Assembly (NCBI GenBank): GCA_934501435.1
Contig: CAKSTW010000003.1
Location: 223,500 to 287,499 of the forward strand
Reading direction: 5' to 3'
From: an uncultured Eubacteriales bacterium
Lineage (GTDB): Bacteria > Bacillota > Clostridia > Oscillospirales > UBA644
Length of the DNA: 64,000 bases
Shown here: positions 15,804 through 23,723 of the stretch, piece by piece
How positions within the stretch are numbered: the stretch's first letter is position 1
Layout: each line of letters opens with the position of its first letter
The notes under the pieces: generated by a model
Database searches by the model: none
What the model was told of the DNA's origin: nothing
The model's input: the letters and a program-made list of their open reading frames with translations, nothing else
Translations under genes and position numbers: made by a program

Positions 15804-16634
15804 CTATTTTAATTTTTCGGCGAGTTTTCCGTAAAAAGTACCCTCTTTGAGCCGTATCAGAACAAGTTCGAGAGAAGATCTTCCGACTTCCACCTCATCG
15901 TTTTTTTCAAGAATGAATTCCTCTCCGCCGTCCGCGGAAAAATATGCTTCGTTATCGGTATTCATAACGCACCGGAGCGTCACTTCGGGATTGAAGACTA
16001 TCGAGCGCGAATTCGCAAGGGTATGCGCGCAGATAGGGGTTGAGATTATGCAGTCGAGCGCGGGGTCGGTTATCGGGCCTCCCGCGGAAAGAGTGTAAGC
16101 CGTCGAGCCTGTCGGCGTTGAAAAAATAAGCCCGTCGGTGACGTAATCGCAGATATGGTTATCTCTTTCGTAAAGCGAAATATTCGACATCCGCAGTTTT
16201 CTGCCCCTCGAAATAACGGCGTCGTTAAGAGCGGTCGCCGCGAAAACGGTCTTCCCGTTTCTTATGACCTTCGCATCGAGAAGCATACGCTTTTCGGACG
16301 TATAATTCTTATCGAAAAGCCTGTCCAGCAAAAAGAGTTCGTCCGGCTCTATTTCAGCCATATATCCGACTTTGCCGAGATTTATGCCGAGAAGAGGGAC
16401 GCCCGCTTTTGCGGAAAGAGACGCCGTGTGAAGAATGGTTCCGTCCCCGCCGACGGTTATCACGACGTCTGCATTTTTAACACATTCTTCAAGCGGCAGT
16501 TTTTTTACGCCCGCAAATATCCCGTCTTTATCGGAAAAGACCTCCGCTTTTTTTGACAGAAGATATTCCGCGACCTTTGCCGCGCACGCAAACCCGACGT
16601 CTTTTATCGGGTTTGATATGAGCGCCGTTTTCAT
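15804..16634 (-). CDS. nadK: NAD kinase
   Basis: 276 aa from the ATG at 16634, chosen for its GGTGAG site 4 nt upstream. The GGDGT motif (about residues 62-66) and the NDA motif in ALNDAVISRG define the nucleotide-binding and catalytic region. GLIFSTPTGSTAYTLSAGGPI is the family C-terminal signature. It makes NADP from NAD. It lies 11 nt from argR in the tlyA-nadK-argR-recN order common in Firmicutes. Confidence 0.95.
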   Translation of the reverse strand: MKTALISNPIKDVGFACAAKVAEYLLSKKAEVFSDKDGIFAGVKKLPLEECVKNADVVITVGGDGTILHTASLSAKAGVPLLGINLGKVGYMAEIEPDELFLLDRLFDKNYTSEKRMLLDAKVIRNGKTVFAATALNDAVISRGRKLRMSNISLYERDNHICDYVTDGLIFSTPTGSTAYTLSAGGPITDPALDCIISTPICAHTLANSRSIVFNPEVTLRCVMNTDNEAYFSADGGEEFILEKNDEVEVGRSSLELVLIRLKEGTFYGKLAEKLK

Positions 16635-16638
16635 TTTC

Positions 16639-17415
16639 TCACCTGCCCGCAACCGCTTCGGCGACTGTTTTTTCAATGTCGAAAGGCGAAGAGTCTCCGC
16701 CGTGTTTCAGATATAATAAAAATTCGGTATTCCCGTCCCCTCCCTTTATCGGAGAGAATTCGAGCCCCTTTACACAAAGCCCGACGCCGGGAAGAAACAA
16801 AATAAACTTTTTAAGCGCCGAAACCATTTCCTTTTCGCGTCTGACAATGCCTTTATTTGTTTTTCCGACCTCAAACTGAGGTTTGAAAAGGCAGACAAGA
16901 TCGGTTTTTTCCGACATAAAAGGAACGGTATACGGCAGGACCTTTTCGAGAGAGATAAAGGAAACGTCGACCGAAACAAGTTCGGGGGTTTTCCCGTCAA
17001 GAAGGTTTTCCGAAAGGTCTTTTATATGAGTACCCTCAAGGTTTATTACGCGAGGGTCGTTTTTCAGTTTTTCATCGAGCTGCCCGTGACCGACGTCGAG
17101 AGCGTAGACTTTTTTCGCGCCGTTTTGAAGCATACAGTCGGTAAAGCCGCCGGTTGACGCGCCGACGTCAAGGCAAATTTTATTTTCGGCGCTTATGCCG
17201 AAAACGTTTAAGGCTTTTTCGAGTTTAAGACCGCCTCTGCCGACGTATTTCGGAAAAGAAAGCACCGAGACCTCGTCGTTTTCCGACACTTTGAACGCGG
17301 GTTTTGTTATTTTCGCGCCGTTAACGGTGACGTTCCCTTCGGAAATAAGGCTTTTTGCCTGTTCGCGGCTTTTCGCCTTTCCGCACAAAAAAAGAAAAAT
17401 ATCAAGTCTTTCCAT
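16639..17415 (-). CDS. tlyA: TlyA-family rRNA 2'-O-methyltransferase
   Basis: 258 aa. An S4 RNA-binding domain (about residues 1-60) precedes a Rossmann FtsJ-like methyltransferase domain with the SAM site CLDVGASTGGFTDC. TlyA proteins methylate 16S and/or 23S rRNA. Homologues in Firmicutes are also called YqxC. The ATG overlaps the oapA stop by one base (TAATG), so the two are translationally coupled. Confidence 0.93.
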   Translation of the reverse strand: MERLDIFLFLCGKAKSREQAKSLISEGNVTVNGAKITKPAFKVSENDEVSVLSFPKYVGRGGLKLEKALNVFGISAENKICLDVGASTGGFTDCMLQNGAKKVYALDVGHGQLDEKLKNDPRVINLEGTHIKDLSENLLDGKTPELVSVDVSFISLEKVLPYTVPFMSEKTDLVCLFKPQFEVGKTNKGIVRREKEMVSALKKFILFLPGVGLCVKGLEFSPIKGGDGNTEFLLYLKHGGDSSPFDIEKTVAEAVAGR

Positions 17416-17993
17416 TATTTTTCCCTTTTGAAAATACTGATTATTTTTGAGATGAAAAAGACTATCGAGTCGTTGTTTTTCATCGCGATACCTTTGCCTA
17501 TCGCCTTACCCGAAATGGTGAACGCGGAAATGATACCGGTCACGACGATAGATACGGCAAGGATCGGGATATTGAAAACTGCGGAAAGGGACATCGAAAT
17601 TACCGACCCCATCGAACCGCTGACGATACCCGCGATGTCTCCTATAACGTCGTTGCAGAAGTTTGAGATGACGGAGGAATTCGAGGTGCACCACAGAGCG
17701 GTCTTCGCGCCCTTGACCTTTTTTGCCGCCATCGAGTTGAAAGTCGTCGGATTTGCGGTCGTTACCGAAACGCCTATTATATCGAAGACGATACCCGTCG
17801 CTATAAAAAGGAACAGGATTATTATCGCGATAAAAACGTTGAGTTCCGAGGTCGCGGTCTCCGAAACCACCGAAAGCGCGGCGGAAATAGAAAAGGACAT
17901 TATAAAGACCTTTACTATCCAGCCCGCTGCGGATTTCTTTTTGGGTTTTTTCTTTTGTTCCTCTTCCTTTGGGGAAGGGGTCTGATTATCCAT
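17415..17993 (-). CDS. oapA: OapA, OLE RNA-associated membrane protein
   Basis: 192 aa from the ATG at 17993 (AAGGAG 6 nt upstream). A basic tail rich in Lys and Glu is followed by about four membrane segments (near 23-45, 50-72, 120-142, 145-168). Between the second and third lies a conserved stretch: DIIGVSVT, AAKKVKGAK and NFCNDVIGDI. This matches OapA, the protein partner of OLE RNA, which is distantly like CorB/DUF21 magnesium transport proteins. The call rests on the sequence pattern, length, topology and position immediately downstream of the ~600-nt structured RNA, in the isp-tlyA-argR-recN neighbourhood known for ole/oapA. Automated annotation would probably call it hypothetical or CorB-like. 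Confidence 0.8.
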   Translation of the reverse strand: MDNQTPSPKEEEQKKKPKKKSAAGWIVKVFIMSFSISAALSVVSETATSELNVFIAIIILFLFIATGIVFDIIGVSVTTANPTTFNSMAAKKVKGAKTALWCTSNSSVISNFCNDVIGDIAGIVSGSMGSVISMSLSAVFNIPILAVSIVVTGIISAFTISGKAIGKGIAMKNNDSIVFFISKIISIFKREK

Positions 17994-18015
17994 TGAAGTC
18001 TCCTTAAAATATATT

Positions 18016-18613
18016 AAAATTGATGACAACGTCCGAAGTAAATCTTACGGCTTAGGTCAAGTAGGTTTCCCCCTGCCTTACTCCCCGTCGCCGGCGGAGC
18101 GGTTTCCCTTAAAAAGGCAGGATACAGCGTCGCCGACTGTATGACTTGATTGCCACTCAGCCCGTACTGCAATCCCTCGGACGTATTCAGCCTAGGAGTT
18201 TTCCTCAACGGCCGTAAACAATTCTTAGTCTCTTTTGCAAATACAATTTCAACGCTCAGAGAGCATTTTTCCGCGGCCGCGGAAAAATACTCCGAACAGC
18301 GTATCCGCTGCATTCACTCAAGACAGGCTACGCTGCACACAGCCCGAACCTCAAAGAGGCCGACCGCACTGCAGGTTTAATCCTGAGCCGTAACTTCGAA
18401 AAATTTTTCCGAAATCACGAGAACAGGTCTCCACGAATGACGGAACAGTGACATATGCCGTTATGGCTGCCCGGCATTCTAACCTTCCAGCATCCACCCC
18501 AAACTGGGCGTAAGAAGCAAACACAAGAAGTTTCATCGGTGTGCCCTTCGGCGGATTTTTAGCCCCGCCCTGGTAACTGTTACGGACGACTAGGATACTG
18601 CGTCATCAATTTT
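18016..18613 (-). ncRNA. ole: OLE RNA (ornate large extremophilic RNA)
   Basis: About 598 nt without a credible reading frame, between the DUF212 gene and oapA, on the same strand. A perfect 12-bp terminal stem closes the whole region: GTCATCAATTTT at 18602-18613 and its complement at 18016-18027. Many local stems are visible, including a perfect ~24-nt palindrome at 18265-18288 centred on CCGCGGCCGCGG. OLE RNAs are about 600 nt, lie directly upstream of oapA and occur among ispA, tlyA, argR and recN, as here. OLE with OapA forms a membrane-bound ribonucleoprotein linked in Bacillus halodurans to alcohol, cold and Mg2+ stress. I did not match it base by base to the covariance model. Confidence 0.82.
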
Positions 18614-18621
18614 AAGCAAAG

Positions 18622-19095
18622 TTAATGAACAAAAAAGCACCAGTAAAGAACCGCGACGACGATTCCCAATACGGAGCCTGCGAACACCTGTAATTTCGTG
18701 TGCCCGACAAGTTCCTTGAAATCTCTTTCAAAGAGTTTTTCGTCCTGCGCAAGTTCCCGGTTCATTCTGTTTAATATTTTCGCCTGTTCGCCGGTCTCGA
18801 AGCGGACTCCGGTTGCGTCGTAGATAACGACGAAAGCGAAAACAAGCGCGATAGCAAAAGCCTCGGAGGATATCCCTCCCTCTTTTATCGCGATCGACGC
18901 GACAAGAGACGTGACAAGCGCCGAGTGGGACGACGGCATGCCGCCCGATCCCCAGAACCTGTCCCAGTTCATTTTTTTATTACGCGCAAAGGCGATAAGT
19001 CCCTTCAACACCTGGGCGACAAGCCAGCCGAGAAGAGCCGCGACCAGAACGTGGTTCGCGAAAAACGCCCTGAAAAAATCTGTTATAAAAGACAT
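18622..19095 (-). CDS. DUF212 / divergent PAP2-family membrane protein (YuiD-like)
   Basis: 157 aa with four to five membrane segments. Family motifs include GGMPSSHSALVTSL and TGVRFETGEQAKILN. These are related to the PAP2 phosphatase fold, but the biochemical role is not established. The place between ispA and OLE RNA suggests a link to isoprenoid lipid or membrane metabolism (inference). GGAG precedes the ATG. The stop lies 9 nt before the OLE terminal stem. Confidence 0.88.
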   Translation of the reverse strand: MSFITDFFRAFFANHVLVAALLGWLVAQVLKGLIAFARNKKMNWDRFWGSGGMPSSHSALVTSLVASIAIKEGGISSEAFAIALVFAFVVIYDATGVRFETGEQAKILNRMNRELAQDEKLFERDFKELVGHTKLQVFAGSVLGIVVAVLYWCFFVH

Positions 19096-19106
19096 TTATT
19101 TCTCCG

Positions 19107-19985
19107 TCAGTTTTCTCTTGTGCAGAGAATATCGGTAAGATACATAAGAAAACCGTTATTTTCAAATTCGGAAAGTATTTTTTTTGCTTTTTCCGTATAT
19201 TCAACGACATATTCCTGCGATTTTTCAACGCCGAATACGTCGACGAAAGTCGTTTTCCGCCCGGTTTTATCTTTTCCGAGCGTTTTTCCCATTTTTTCGG
19301 AATTGCCGATAACGTCGAGGATATCGTCCCTTATCTGGAACGCGAGCCCGACATTGACGGCGTATTCTCTCGCTTTTGCCTGCGTTTTGTCGGAAGCCCC
19401 CGCGGCAAGACAGCCGAGAAGCACCGCGGCTTCAAGCATTGCGGAGGTCTTTAATTTATGAATTTTGAGGACCTCTTCGTAAGAAAGCGTTTTCGTTCCG
19501 TCGTTTTCGATATCAAAAGCCTGTCCCGGGAGAATTCCGTCAAGTCCCGACGCCCTTGAAAGCAGATTTGAGGCTTTCAGAGCGGTTTCGGTGCCTATAC
19601 CCGCAAGCACGGGGGACGCCGTCGTAAGTTCGAAAGCCTTTGACAGAAGTCCGAGACCTCCGAGCATCGCCATTGCCTCTCCGAAGACTTTATGGTTCGA
19701 CGGTTTTCCGCGGCGCATATCGTCGTTATCCATTGCCGGCAGGTCGTCGAAAATAAGGGAATAGGTATGCACCATTTCGACGGCGCACGCAAACGGCAGG
19801 GCATTTTCCGCGTCTCCGCCCATAAGTTCGCAGAACGCAAGCGTTAAAACGGGACGTATTCTTTTTCCGCCGATAAGAAGACTGTATCTCATCGCGTCCG
19901 TAAGGTCGGTCCCGTCTTCGGGAATATATTTTTCAAGCGAATCGTTTATTTTCTTCAGATATTCTTCAAAAACCTTTTCGGGCAT
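19107..19985 (-). CDS. ispA: Polyprenyl (farnesyl/geranyl) diphosphate synthase
   Basis: 292 aa, class of short-chain trans-prenyltransferases. The first aspartate-rich motif DDLPAMD is at residues 80-86, the second DDILD at 220-224, and GGKRIRP at 39-45 binds diphosphate. It condenses IPP with DMAPP/GPP to make C10-C15 prenyl diphosphates for undecaprenyl phosphate and quinones. It sits in the xseA-xseB-ispA order usual for Firmicutes, 2 nt after xseB. Confidence 0.95.
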   Translation of the reverse strand: MPEKVFEEYLKKINDSLEKYIPEDGTDLTDAMRYSLLIGGKRIRPVLTLAFCELMGGDAENALPFACAVEMVHTYSLIFDDLPAMDNDDMRRGKPSNHKVFGEAMAMLGGLGLLSKAFELTTASPVLAGIGTETALKASNLLSRASGLDGILPGQAFDIENDGTKTLSYEEVLKIHKLKTSAMLEAAVLLGCLAAGASDKTQAKAREYAVNVGLAFQIRDDILDVIGNSEKMGKTLGKDKTGRKTTFVDVFGVEKSQEYVVEYTEKAKKILSEFENNGFLMYLTDILCTREN

Positions 19986-19986
19986 T

Positions 19987-20196
19987 TTATATATCCTTTT
20001 CAGCGTTTATCTTCTGAATTTTGAGTTCGACGTCTTTTAATTTTTCGTTACAGAAAGCGATAAGAGAGACCGCCTCTTCGAAAAGTTCCGAAGATTTTTC
20101 GAGCGGGAGCGCGGGGTCTTCCATTTCCGCCGCTATCTCTTCAAGACGCGTCACTGCGTTTTCATAAGTTTTCTGTTCTGATTTTTTCTGCGGCAC
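19987..20196 (-). CDS. xseB: Exodeoxyribonuclease VII small subunit (GTG start)
   Basis: 69 aa. The pattern YENAVTRLEEIAAEMEDPALPLEKSSELFEEA is that of XseB, a small helical subunit that binds XseA in single-strand DNA degradation. The start is GTG at 20196 with GGGGTG upstream. The gene overlaps the end of xseA by 35 nt, suggesting coupled translation. Confidence 0.93.
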   Translation of the reverse strand: MPQKKSEQKTYENAVTRLEEIAAEMEDPALPLEKSSELFEEAVSLIAFCNEKLKDVELKIQKINAEKDI

Positions 20197-21364
20197 AGTC
20201 TATCACCCCGTCCTTTAATTTTACCGAAAGCCTGTCCCCCGTCTTCACTTCCGAAACCGAACGCAGCGGTTTTTCGTCCTTTAAGGCTATTGCAAAACCG
20301 CGGGAGAGGACCGAAAGAGGGTTTAAGGCGTTTATTTTTTCCGCAAGCCCCGAAAGTTTTATTTTTTCGGCGCGGACGGCGCTGTTTTCCGCCGCGGTTA
20401 TTCTCGAATAAAGACCGTCGAGCCTCTGATTTTCGGAAGCAAGTCTTTTCGATATGTCTATTCCGCTTTCGGCGGCGCGCAAAATCGCTTTATGCCGCTC
20501 AAGCAGGTTTTTCATTCCGTTTTCAATGCGTTTTCCGAGAGACAAAACGGAATATCTCTCGGCTGTAATATCGGGAGTCACCGTTTCTGCGGCAGCCGAC
20601 GGAGTCGGAGCGCGGAGATCGGCGACAAAATCAAGCACCGTATAGTCTATTTCGTGACCTATTGCCGAAACGACGGGTATACTCTCGCAAAAAACGCGTC
20701 TTGCAAGCCTTTCGTCGTTAAAGACGGCAAGGTCTTCGTAATTTCCGCCGCCTCTCGTTATCACGATTAAGTCGACGGGGTTTTTATCAAAAAAATCAAG
20801 TCCCGAAATAATGTCGTCGACCGTGTTTTCGCCCTGCATTGCCGCGGGATAAACGGAAAGAACCACGGACGGAAAACGTTTTTTCGTTACGTTTATGAAA
20901 TCCTGCAACGCAGCCCCCGTAAGAGAGGTTATAAGCCCGATATTCCGCGGATAACGCGGAAGCGGCTTTTTGTATTCGGAAGAAAAAAGTCCTTCTTTAT
21001 CAAGTTTTTCTTTAAGGCGTAAAAATTCGGCGTAGCAGTCGCCTATTCCGCTTTCGGTCATTCTGACAGCGTTTAACTGAAACTGACCGTCCCGTTCGTA
21101 AAGAGAAACTTTACCGCGGACGAGAACTTTCATTCCGTTTTCCGGCATAAAGGAAAGGGTCGCGAAATTCGACGCGAACATAACCGTTCTGACCTGGCAG
21201 AATTCGTCCTTTAAGGTAAAATAGGCGTGTCCGCTCCTTGAGTTTAGGACAAACCCCGAAATTTCGCCTTCGACGGTTATGTTTTTTAAGTTCCTGTCCC
21301 CCTCAAGAAGACTTTTTGCGTAAAAGTTGAGTTGCCGGACGGTTATCGCCCCTGTCTCACTCAT
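20162..21364 (-). CDS. xseA: Exodeoxyribonuclease VII large subunit
   Basis: 400 aa from the ATG at 21364. An N-terminal OB-fold (ITVEGEISGF through YFTLKDE) precedes the catalytic region with ITRGGGNYEDLAVFNDE and SAIGHEIDYTVLDFVADLRAPTPSAAAE. The enzyme degrades single-stranded DNA to oligonucleotides with XseB. The start lies inside the nusB gene end (8-nt overlap, ATGAGTGA). Confidence 0.96.
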   Translation of the reverse strand: MSETGAITVRQLNFYAKSLLEGDRNLKNITVEGEISGFVLNSRSGHAYFTLKDEFCQVRTVMFASNFATLSFMPENGMKVLVRGKVSLYERDGQFQLNAVRMTESGIGDCYAEFLRLKEKLDKEGLFSSEYKKPLPRYPRNIGLITSLTGAALQDFINVTKKRFPSVVLSVYPAAMQGENTVDDIISGLDFFDKNPVDLIVITRGGGNYEDLAVFNDERLARRVFCESIPVVSAIGHEIDYTVLDFVADLRAPTPSAAAETVTPDITAERYSVLSLGKRIENGMKNLLERHKAILRAAESGIDISKRLASENQRLDGLYSRITAAENSAVRAEKIKLSGLAEKINALNPLSVLSRGFAIALKDEKPLRSVSEVKTGDRLSVKLKDGVIDCAAEKIRTENL

Positions 21365-21755
21365 TGCCGTCTCTCGATATGCTTCCGAGGATTCCGTTGA
21401 CAAAGGAAGCGCCCTTCTCTTCGTCGTATTTCTTCATGAGTTCGACGCCCTGGGAAATAGCGACCCCGTCGTCCACGTCGTCGCAGAACCGCATCTCGTA
21501 GACCGCAAGACGGAGAACCGTCAGAGCGGTTTTCGACAGTCTTTCTTTTTTCCAGTTTTTAAGATGCTTTTCGATAACGGCGTCTATTTCGTCTTTGTTT
21601 CCGAGAACGCCGTTTATGAGTTTTTCGCAGAATTCGTCGGTCTCTATTTCTCCGACCTCGGCGTTCGCCGAAAGGATATCGGAAACGTCGGCGCCGTTAA
21701 AAGACGTCTGAAACAGCAGAAGAAATGCGTTTTCTCTCGCCCTGGTCCTTACCAT
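21357..21755 (-). CDS. nusB: Transcription antitermination factor NusB
   Basis: 132 aa, all-helical. RARENAFLLLFQ at the N-terminus and the C-terminal FVNGILGSI match NusB. With NusE/S10 it binds boxA in rRNA operons. GGAGA precedes the ATG. It lies between asp23 and xseA. Confidence 0.95.
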   Translation of the reverse strand: MVRTRARENAFLLLFQTSFNGADVSDILSANAEVGEIETDEFCEKLINGVLGNKDEIDAVIEKHLKNWKKERLSKTALTVLRLAVYEMRFCDDVDDGVAISQGVELMKKYDEEKGASFVNGILGSISRDGNE

Positions 21756-21763
21756 ACTTTCTC

Positions 21764-22090
21764 CTATCTGCCGTCACCGAGTCCGGTAACGTTGACGTTT
21801 ACCTGCTTTACGGTTATTCCCGTCATTGTGTTTACGGACTCCGCAACGTGATCCTGAACCTTTTCGGAAACTTCGATTATCTTATAATTTTCGGCGATCG
21901 CGATCTGAACCGTTATCGTAAGACTTCCGTCCTCGTTTTTTTCAAATATCACGCCTTTTGAGTTTTTCTGCGATTTTACCGCTTTCGGACAGATACGGGC
22001 AACCCCTTCTATTTCGCAGGCTGCGGTCTGTGCTATCTTAACTATGACGTCTTCGGATATTTTTACCGTTCCGTTTACATATTCGTCCAT
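21764..22090 (-). CDS. Asp23/Gls24 family envelope stress protein
   Basis: 108 aa from the ATG at 22090, with AGGAGG 8 nt upstream. GTVKISEDVIVKIAQTAACEIEGVARI and the C-terminal VKQVNVNVTGL are typical of the Asp23/Gls24 (YqhY-like) family. YqhY homologues usually stand by nusB, and some affect acetyl-CoA carboxylase or cell-envelope stress. This is the first gene of the operon reading through nusB, xseAB, ispA, OLE, oapA, tlyA, nadK, argR and recN. Confidence 0.93.
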   Translation of the reverse strand: MDEYVNGTVKISEDVIVKIAQTAACEIEGVARICPKAVKSQKNSKGVIFEKNEDGSLTITVQIAIAENYKIIEVSEKVQDHVAESVNTMTGITVKQVNVNVTGLGDGR

Positions 22091-22155
22091 TGCTAAACCT
22101 CCTAAGAGAATCGGAAAAGTCCACACTTCCTTATTGTTGACAGTATACTATTTTA

Positions 22156-22184
22156 AGTATAGCACAAAAATTTGTTTTTGCCAA
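22156..22184 (-). promoter_or_regulatory. Promoter of the asp23-nusB-xseAB-ispA-OLE-recN operon
   Basis: TTGGCA (22179-22184), 17 bp, TATACT (22156-22161). A dyad TATACT, six bases, AGTATA (about 22144-22161) includes the -10, so a regulator could bind over it. Confidence 0.75.
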
Positions 22185-22220
22185 CCCCCGCAACCGAATT
22201 TTCATAGTTTTTTTACCTTT

Positions 22221-22721
22221 TTACTGCGATTTTTCGGACGCGAGTTCTATAATTTTGACAGCGCTGTATTCAAAACCCGTCTGTCCTATCGCGATATCGG
22301 TTATCTTCGCGGCGTCCTCGGCGGTAAGTTTGTTTTCAACGACTACGTTTACGTTGTCTTTTCCGACGAAAGCCACGCACTCCGAGAAGCCTTTCGCCTT
22401 TACGAGATTTTCGATACTGCTTTCCGTTTCGGCGGCTTTTGCGTAAAAGGCGATATCGTTTTCCGCCGTTTTTCTCGTTTCGGCGTCCGCTTTTTCATCG
22501 GCAGCCATCTCTTTCAAGGCGGAGACGGTCTCGTTGCGGACCCTGTCGCGGGAATATCTCGCCGATTCGAAATAACTTTCGCCGGAAACATAAGTTTCCG
22601 AGCCTATCGCCTTATCGGTCTCCCTGTTGCTTATACCTGCGGAGATCCTGTCCCAGTTGACAAAAACGGCAATGCAGAGGACGACCGAAAGACCGAGGAT
22701 CAAAAACCGTATTTTTTTCAT
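22221..22721 (-). CDS. spoIIIAH: Stage III sporulation protein AH
   Basis: 166 aa from the ATG at 22721. An N-terminal membrane helix (about 3-21) is followed by an acidic helical region and a C-terminal YscJ/FliF-like ring-building domain (about 90-166, ATDIAIGQTGF-like fold). SpoIIIAH on the mother-cell side pairs with forespore SpoIIQ to form the channel between the two cells. It is the last gene of the spoIIIA operon. Confidence 0.9.
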   Translation of the reverse strand: MKKIRFLILGLSVVLCIAVFVNWDRISAGISNRETDKAIGSETYVSGESYFESARYSRDRVRNETVSALKEMAADEKADAETRKTAENDIAFYAKAAETESSIENLVKAKGFSECVAFVGKDNVNVVVENKLTAEDAAKITDIAIGQTGFEYSAVKIIELASEKSQ

Positions 22722-22744
22722 TTTATCCACCAACCTCAAAATTT

Positions 22745-23278
22745 TTACTTTTTTTCTCCGACGACTATTTTATCCGAGGAAATGCCGAGAAGGGTCGACG
22801 CGATTTCCGTGACTTCAGCCCTTATTTTTCCCGACCCTCCGCCTTTACAGACGATGACCGCGCCCTGTATCTCGGGATAAATTTCTTTTTCGACGAGCGG
22901 TTTTTCGCTGCGCTGTTCCGTTACCGTCTTGACGTTTGTTTTTATATCGGTGTCGGTCTGCGTTTTTTCCCCCGAAACGCTGCTTTTACTCTTGTCGGTC
23001 TTCTCGGTGGCGTAGACGTATTCGTTGCCGCCGACCGCGGTTATCACGACTTCGCAGGGACCTACCCCTTTCGTTTCGGAGAGGACCGTCTCGAGTTTTT
23101 CTTCGAGCCTTGAAATATAGTCCGCCTGCGTTTTTTCCGTTTCGGAAGTCTTCGGCAAAAGAAAATCGGAAAACAGTATCAGCATAACGACGACGCCCGC
23201 CGCCGCGACAAGATATTTTCCGGCGTTTTTTCCCGGAATGAGTTTTTTGGTTATCCGCTGAGAAAAACCTCTGTCCAT
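22745..23278 (-). CDS. spoIIIAG: Stage III sporulation protein AG
   Basis: 177 aa. One membrane helix (about 22-43), then a ring-building domain with LEKKLETVLSETKGVGPCEVVITAVGG-like family features and the C-terminal GAVIVCKGGGSGKIRAEVTEI. SpoIIIAG forms a secretin-like ring in the sporulation channel. It follows spoIIIAF by 1 nt. Confidence 0.94.
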   Translation of the reverse strand: MDRGFSQRITKKLIPGKNAGKYLVAAAGVVVMLILFSDFLLPKTSETEKTQADYISRLEEKLETVLSETKGVGPCEVVITAVGGNEYVYATEKTDKSKSSVSGEKTQTDTDIKTNVKTVTEQRSEKPLVEKEIYPEIQGAVIVCKGGGSGKIRAEVTEIASTLLGISSDKIVVGEKK

Positions 23279-23279
23279 A

Positions 23280-23723
23280 CTATTCCGTTCCCTCCTTTTT
23301 TATGACCGAAACTCCGAGCGACGGAAGTCCGAATTTTTTTTTGAGTTCCGAGACCATTTTTTCTTCGTTTTCGCATTTTTCGGGATATACCGCAATTTTT
23401 TCGACATAGAAAGAATCGTTTACCGAAACGACCGACACTTCGACTTCGAAACCTTCGGCATACTCCGAAACTATCTTTTCGGCTTCTTTTTTTGCAAGCG
23501 CCGAAACAACTCCGGCGGTCGACCTGTCGGTTTCGGGTTCGTATTCCGAAAATTCGGGAAGAGAAAGCGAAAATCCCTGAAAAATCGAGATTATCCCGAC
23601 CGCGACGGCAAATCCGGCAAGCATTTTCAGAAGATTTCCGAACTTTCCGTCAGGGAATATCAAAGTCATTATCCCGCCCGCAAGGATCGTTGCGACAACT
23701 TCGGCAAGCACGGTTTTATCCAT
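23280..23723 (-). CDS. spoIIIAF: Stage III sporulation protein AF
   Basis: 147 aa. Two N-terminal membrane helices (about 7-25 and 32-50) precede a soluble domain (60-147), as in SpoIIIAF, a membrane component of the SpoIIIA-SpoIIQ complex. It overlaps spoIIIAE by 8 nt. Confidence 0.9.
   Translation of the reverse strand: MDKTVLAEVVATILAGGIMTLIFPDGKFGNLLKMLAGFAVAVGIISIFQGFSLSLPEFSEYEPETDRSTAGVVSALAKKEAEKIVSEYAEGFEVEVSVVSVNDSFYVEKIAVYPEKCENEEKMVSELKKKFGLPSLGVSVIKKEGTE

Noticed and set aside
18016..18613. tmRNA or RNase P RNA as the identity of the 600-nt non-coding region
   Set aside because: Neither the tmRNA tag frame and tRNA-like ends nor the RNase P core motifs were found. Length, closing stem and oapA context fit OLE RNA instead.
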